Source: DAOPZC01 sp035353175
Lineage (GTDB): Bacteria > Verrucomicrobiota > Kiritimatiellia > RFP12 > UBA1067
Assembly (NCBI GenBank): GCA_035353175.1
Contig: DAOPZC010000133.1
Location: forward strand, 1 to 6,278
Length of the DNA stretch: 6,278 nucleotides
Direction of reading: 5' to 3'
Below the pieces are notes generated by a model that saw nothing but the letters and a program-made list of their open reading frames with translations, was not told the origin of the DNA and ran no database searches. The position numbers and the translations under genes are program-made. This document shows, piece after piece, positions 5,065-6,278 of this stretch (its first letter is position 1; the number at the start of each line of letters is the position of its first letter).

Positions 5065-5086
5065 CGCGGGGACCCCCATCCCCGCG
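5065..5086 (-). terminator. GC-rich hairpin at the right edge of the low-GC block
   Basis: CGCGGGGA (5065-5072) pairs perfectly with TCCCCGCG (5079-5086) around a 6-nt loop. On the minus strand the stem is followed by TCGTTTATCTTAAT, which is moderately T-rich, so it could end transcription arriving from the right before the HEPN gene. On the plus strand there is no T-run. It sits exactly where GC content jumps, so it may also mark the junction. Confidence 0.35.
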
Positions 5087-5491
5087 CCGTAGCGGTCATC
5101 GCCTGCGGCGCTGCCACACGCCGCCGCCCCGCCACCATTCCCTCCGGACGGGGGCGCTTGCGCGGGATACGCGCAGACTCCGGCGGCTCCACGCACACGC
5201 GCTGATTGCGCGGAACGCCTGCGGCAGCCGGGGGCCGGGCCTTTCCCTCCCGGACCCTCCCCGTCCAAGGCCGGCACAATACACCGCCGTTGCCGCCACT
5301 CATGCCTTTGCCCGTCAGCAACGCCGCGCCGTTGCACACGGTCACGCCAACGCTTCGGATACTCGCGACGGCGGGATACCGCCTTTGTCATGCCCGTTGC
5401 CCACTGCGCGGCTGGCGGCAGGCTCCCGGTCTTCCGTCCCTCCAGACCGTCCGCTTCCCCGGTCCAAAACTGACGGACACGGCCCCACCGT
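5087..5491. other. GC-rich region without a recognisable gene
   Basis: No gene is supported. Open frames on both strands give Arg/Pro/Ala-rich translations without domains. The style of sequence matches positions 1-557, and shared words include GCGCGGAAC followed by CTGCGG (near 532 and 5209) and the repeat landmarks of copies A-C. It may be part of the same dispersed noncoding element. Confidence 0.5.
5338..5467 (+). repeat. Imperfect repeat, copy C
   Basis: Distant copy of the repeat at 26-151, about 5.3 kb away in the same orientation. ACGGTCAC at 5338, CACTGCGC at 5402, CGGCAG at 5416 and CCGCTT at 5451 lie at offsets 0, 64, 78 and 113. In copy A the same words are at offsets 0, 61, 81 and 102. 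The order and near-equal spacing are hard to get by chance, but sequence between the words is diverged. Confidence 0.35.
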
Positions 5492-5624
5492 CCTGTCTGC
5501 AATCCCAGTGTCTTATAACGCCGTTGCCCTCCCTTTCGCCATCATCGCAAACACCACAGGCGAGGATGACGGCGAAAGGAAGGGCAGCGTTATGAAACAG
5601 ACACTTTTCAGATTGCAGAGCAGG
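5492..5624. repeat. 133-nt imperfect palindrome, candidate structured RNA
   Basis: A long interrupted inverted repeat with about 47 possible pairs. From outside in: CCTG (5492-5495) with CAGG (5621-5624); TCTGCAATC (5496-5504) with GATTGCAGA (5611-5619); AGTGTCT (5507-5513) with AGACACT (5599-5605); ATAACGC (5515-5521) with GCGTTAT (5587-5593); TGCCCT (5525-5530) with AGGGCA (5581-5586); CCTTTCGCC (5532-5540) with GGCGAAAGG (5571-5579); TCATC (5542-5546) with GATGA (5565-5569). The loop is about 18 nt. There is no T-run, so it is not a plain terminator. It could be a noncoding RNA, a miniature mobile element or an inverted duplication. Confidence 0.7.
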
Positions 5625-5723
5625 GCCGGTTTGAGTTCGGCGTCCACGGCGGCGGGTGCCGCTGGTGAGGATTCGGGCTCAGTCAGAGCAGACGTTTTGT
5701 CACACCCCCTTCGTCGGGTGTGA
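5592..5723 (+). CDS. Possible 43-residue leader ORF
   Basis: A short frame starting at ATG 5592 with AAGGAAGGG about 7 nt upstream. The product (MKQTLFRLQSRAGLSSASTA then a Gly/Ala/Ser stretch ending HPLRRV) matches no family I recognise. Its start and ribosome site lie in the right arm of the long palindrome, and its stop TGA (5721-5723) lies inside the hairpin just before the phosphoribosyltransferase-like gene, 17 nt from that gene's ATG. A ribosome ending there would open that hairpin, so a leader-peptide role is conceivable. It could equally be a chance frame. Confidence 0.25.
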   Translation: MKQTLFRLQSRAGLSSASTAAGAAGEDSGSVRADVLSHPLRRV

Positions 5724-5737
5724 AGAAAGGACACACC
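5701..5737 (+). promoter_or_regulatory. Two mutually exclusive hairpins around a ribosome binding site
   Basis: GGGTGTG (5716-5722) can pair with CACACCC upstream (5701-5707), or its last six bases with CACACC downstream (5732-5737). The two pairings cannot form together. In the downstream form the Shine-Dalgarno AAAGGA (5726-5731) is held in a 9-nt loop; in the upstream form it is free. This is the layout of a translational switch for the gene starting at 5741. No known riboswitch class is recognised. Confidence 0.45.
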
Positions 5738-5740
5738 ACC

Positions 5741-6271
5741 ATGAATAACACATGCCACCCGTACAGCACAACCCGCGCCGCGAGGCGCTACGTGTCACCC
5801 CGCACCCGCCCCTTGAACGACTACGAGCGCGAGACCCGCGCCCTGTCTTACATGCTCAAAGAGGCCGATTGCCCCGAGGCCGCCTTGCAGATCGCCGCCG
5901 CCGAAATGGCCGCGCTGGTTTGGGGGCCATGCAACCTCATCCCCGCGCCCGACCACACCGGCGACACCGCCGCCAACCGCCGCCTTGCCAAGGCCATCGC
6001 CGCCCACGTGAAGGGAGGGGCCGAGGTTCACGACATCCTGACCCGCACAGCGCCCGCGCCCAGCTCCTGCGACCGCCACCGCGCCAAAGGCCCCGCCGTC
6101 AGCGTGGAGGAGCACAACATCACGCGCCGCGACGGCAAGCCCATTCCCTGCCGCCGCACGTTCATCGTGGACAACGTCCTTGTCGGCGGCAACACCATCC
6201 GCGCCTGTTTCAACGCGCTGGGCTTCGGCACCGGCCTTGTTTTCGGCGACGCCTCTTTTCATCACGAATAA
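5741..6271 (+). CDS. Phosphoribosyltransferase-like protein
   Basis: A 176-residue protein with the signs of a type I phosphoribosyltransferase fold. RRTFIVDNVLVGGNTIRACF (138-157) corresponds to the PRPP-binding motif 'vllvDDv.tTGgTl', here as Asp144-Asn145 followed by VLVGGNT. NLIPAPDHTGDTAANRRLAK (65-84) corresponds to the 'lvPvP....Rg.N..LA' part seen in ComF-like proteins. RHRAKGPAVSVEEHNI (112-127) lies in the flexible-loop region. The C-terminus GFGTGLVFGDAS seems characteristic of variants from mobile elements with a 'DNV..tGnTi' motif. The substrate is unknown; the atypical motif leaves open whether it is catalytic. The ATG at 5741 has AAAGGA 9 nt upstream; a GTG at 5720 in frame lies inside the leader hairpin and is less likely. 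The gene is complete. Confidence 0.65.
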   Translation: MNNTCHPYSTTRAARRYVSPRTRPLNDYERETRALSYMLKEADCPEAALQIAAAEMAALVWGPCNLIPAPDHTGDTAANRRLAKAIAAHVKGGAEVHDILTRTAPAPSSCDRHRAKGPAVSVEEHNITRRDGKPIPCRRTFIVDNVLVGGNTIRACFNALGFGTGLVFGDASFHHE

Positions 6272-6278
6272 CCGGAAG

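Noticed and set aside
5014..5502. Minus-strand 162-residue frame
   Set aside because: Gly/Arg/Ala-rich, crosses the sharp GC boundary and the hairpin at 5065, with no domain.
5692..5730. Terminator before the phosphoribosyltransferase-like gene
   Set aside because: The hairpin at 5701-5722 is followed by AAGAAAGG, not a T-run, on the plus strand; the minus strand has none either.
1..6278. CRISPR array, rRNA or insertion sequence
   Set aside because: No regularly spaced identical repeats, no rRNA signature and no transposase frame were seen.

Overview
The window is GC-rich bacterial DNA that reads as accessory or phage-related sequence. No ribosomal, metabolic or other housekeeping gene is visible. 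Codon use in the central operon favours G or C at third positions. The host cannot be named from the sequence. No integrase, capsid, portal or large terminase gene is present, so the element is either partial or a satellite-like element that lacks structural genes.

Layout: (1) Positions 1-966 hold no convincing gene. They contain an imperfect tandem repeat, three strong hairpins, a cluster of long G-runs and an AT-rich terminator-like island. (2) A terminase small subunit gene lies on the minus strand (967-1521), divergent from the next block. (3) A tight plus-strand operon (1641-4047) encodes an excisionase/AlpA-type helix-turn-helix protein, a winged-helix replication protein, a short protein resembling the C-terminal tail of DnaD-like phage replication proteins, a small KTSC-like protein and a DnaB-family replicative helicase. 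Neighbouring genes overlap by 4 bp or are spaced by 2-4 bp, except for 32 bp before the helicase. The natural reading is an initiator, a helicase-recruiting or loading factor, and a helicase. (4) A visibly more AT-rich block (about 4007-5062) carries a minus-strand HEPN-type gene with an Rx4H motif, convergent to the operon. It looks like a transferred cargo or defence gene inserted right behind the helicase. (5) Positions 5063-5740 are GC-rich with no solid gene. They contain a 133-nt imperfect palindrome, a short possible leader ORF and two mutually exclusive hairpins around the ribosome binding site of the last gene. (6) A complete phosphoribosyltransferase-like gene (5741-6271) closes the window.

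The most interesting points are: a lone small terminase next to a self-contained replication operon and a HEPN gene, which resembles the content of phage satellites; the replication protein split into two overlapping genes; a helicase whose Walker A glycine is a cysteine; the low-GC HEPN insert with short inverted and direct repeats near its ends; and the highly structured leader of the phosphoribosyltransferase-like gene. All calls come from reading the sequence; no database search was run.
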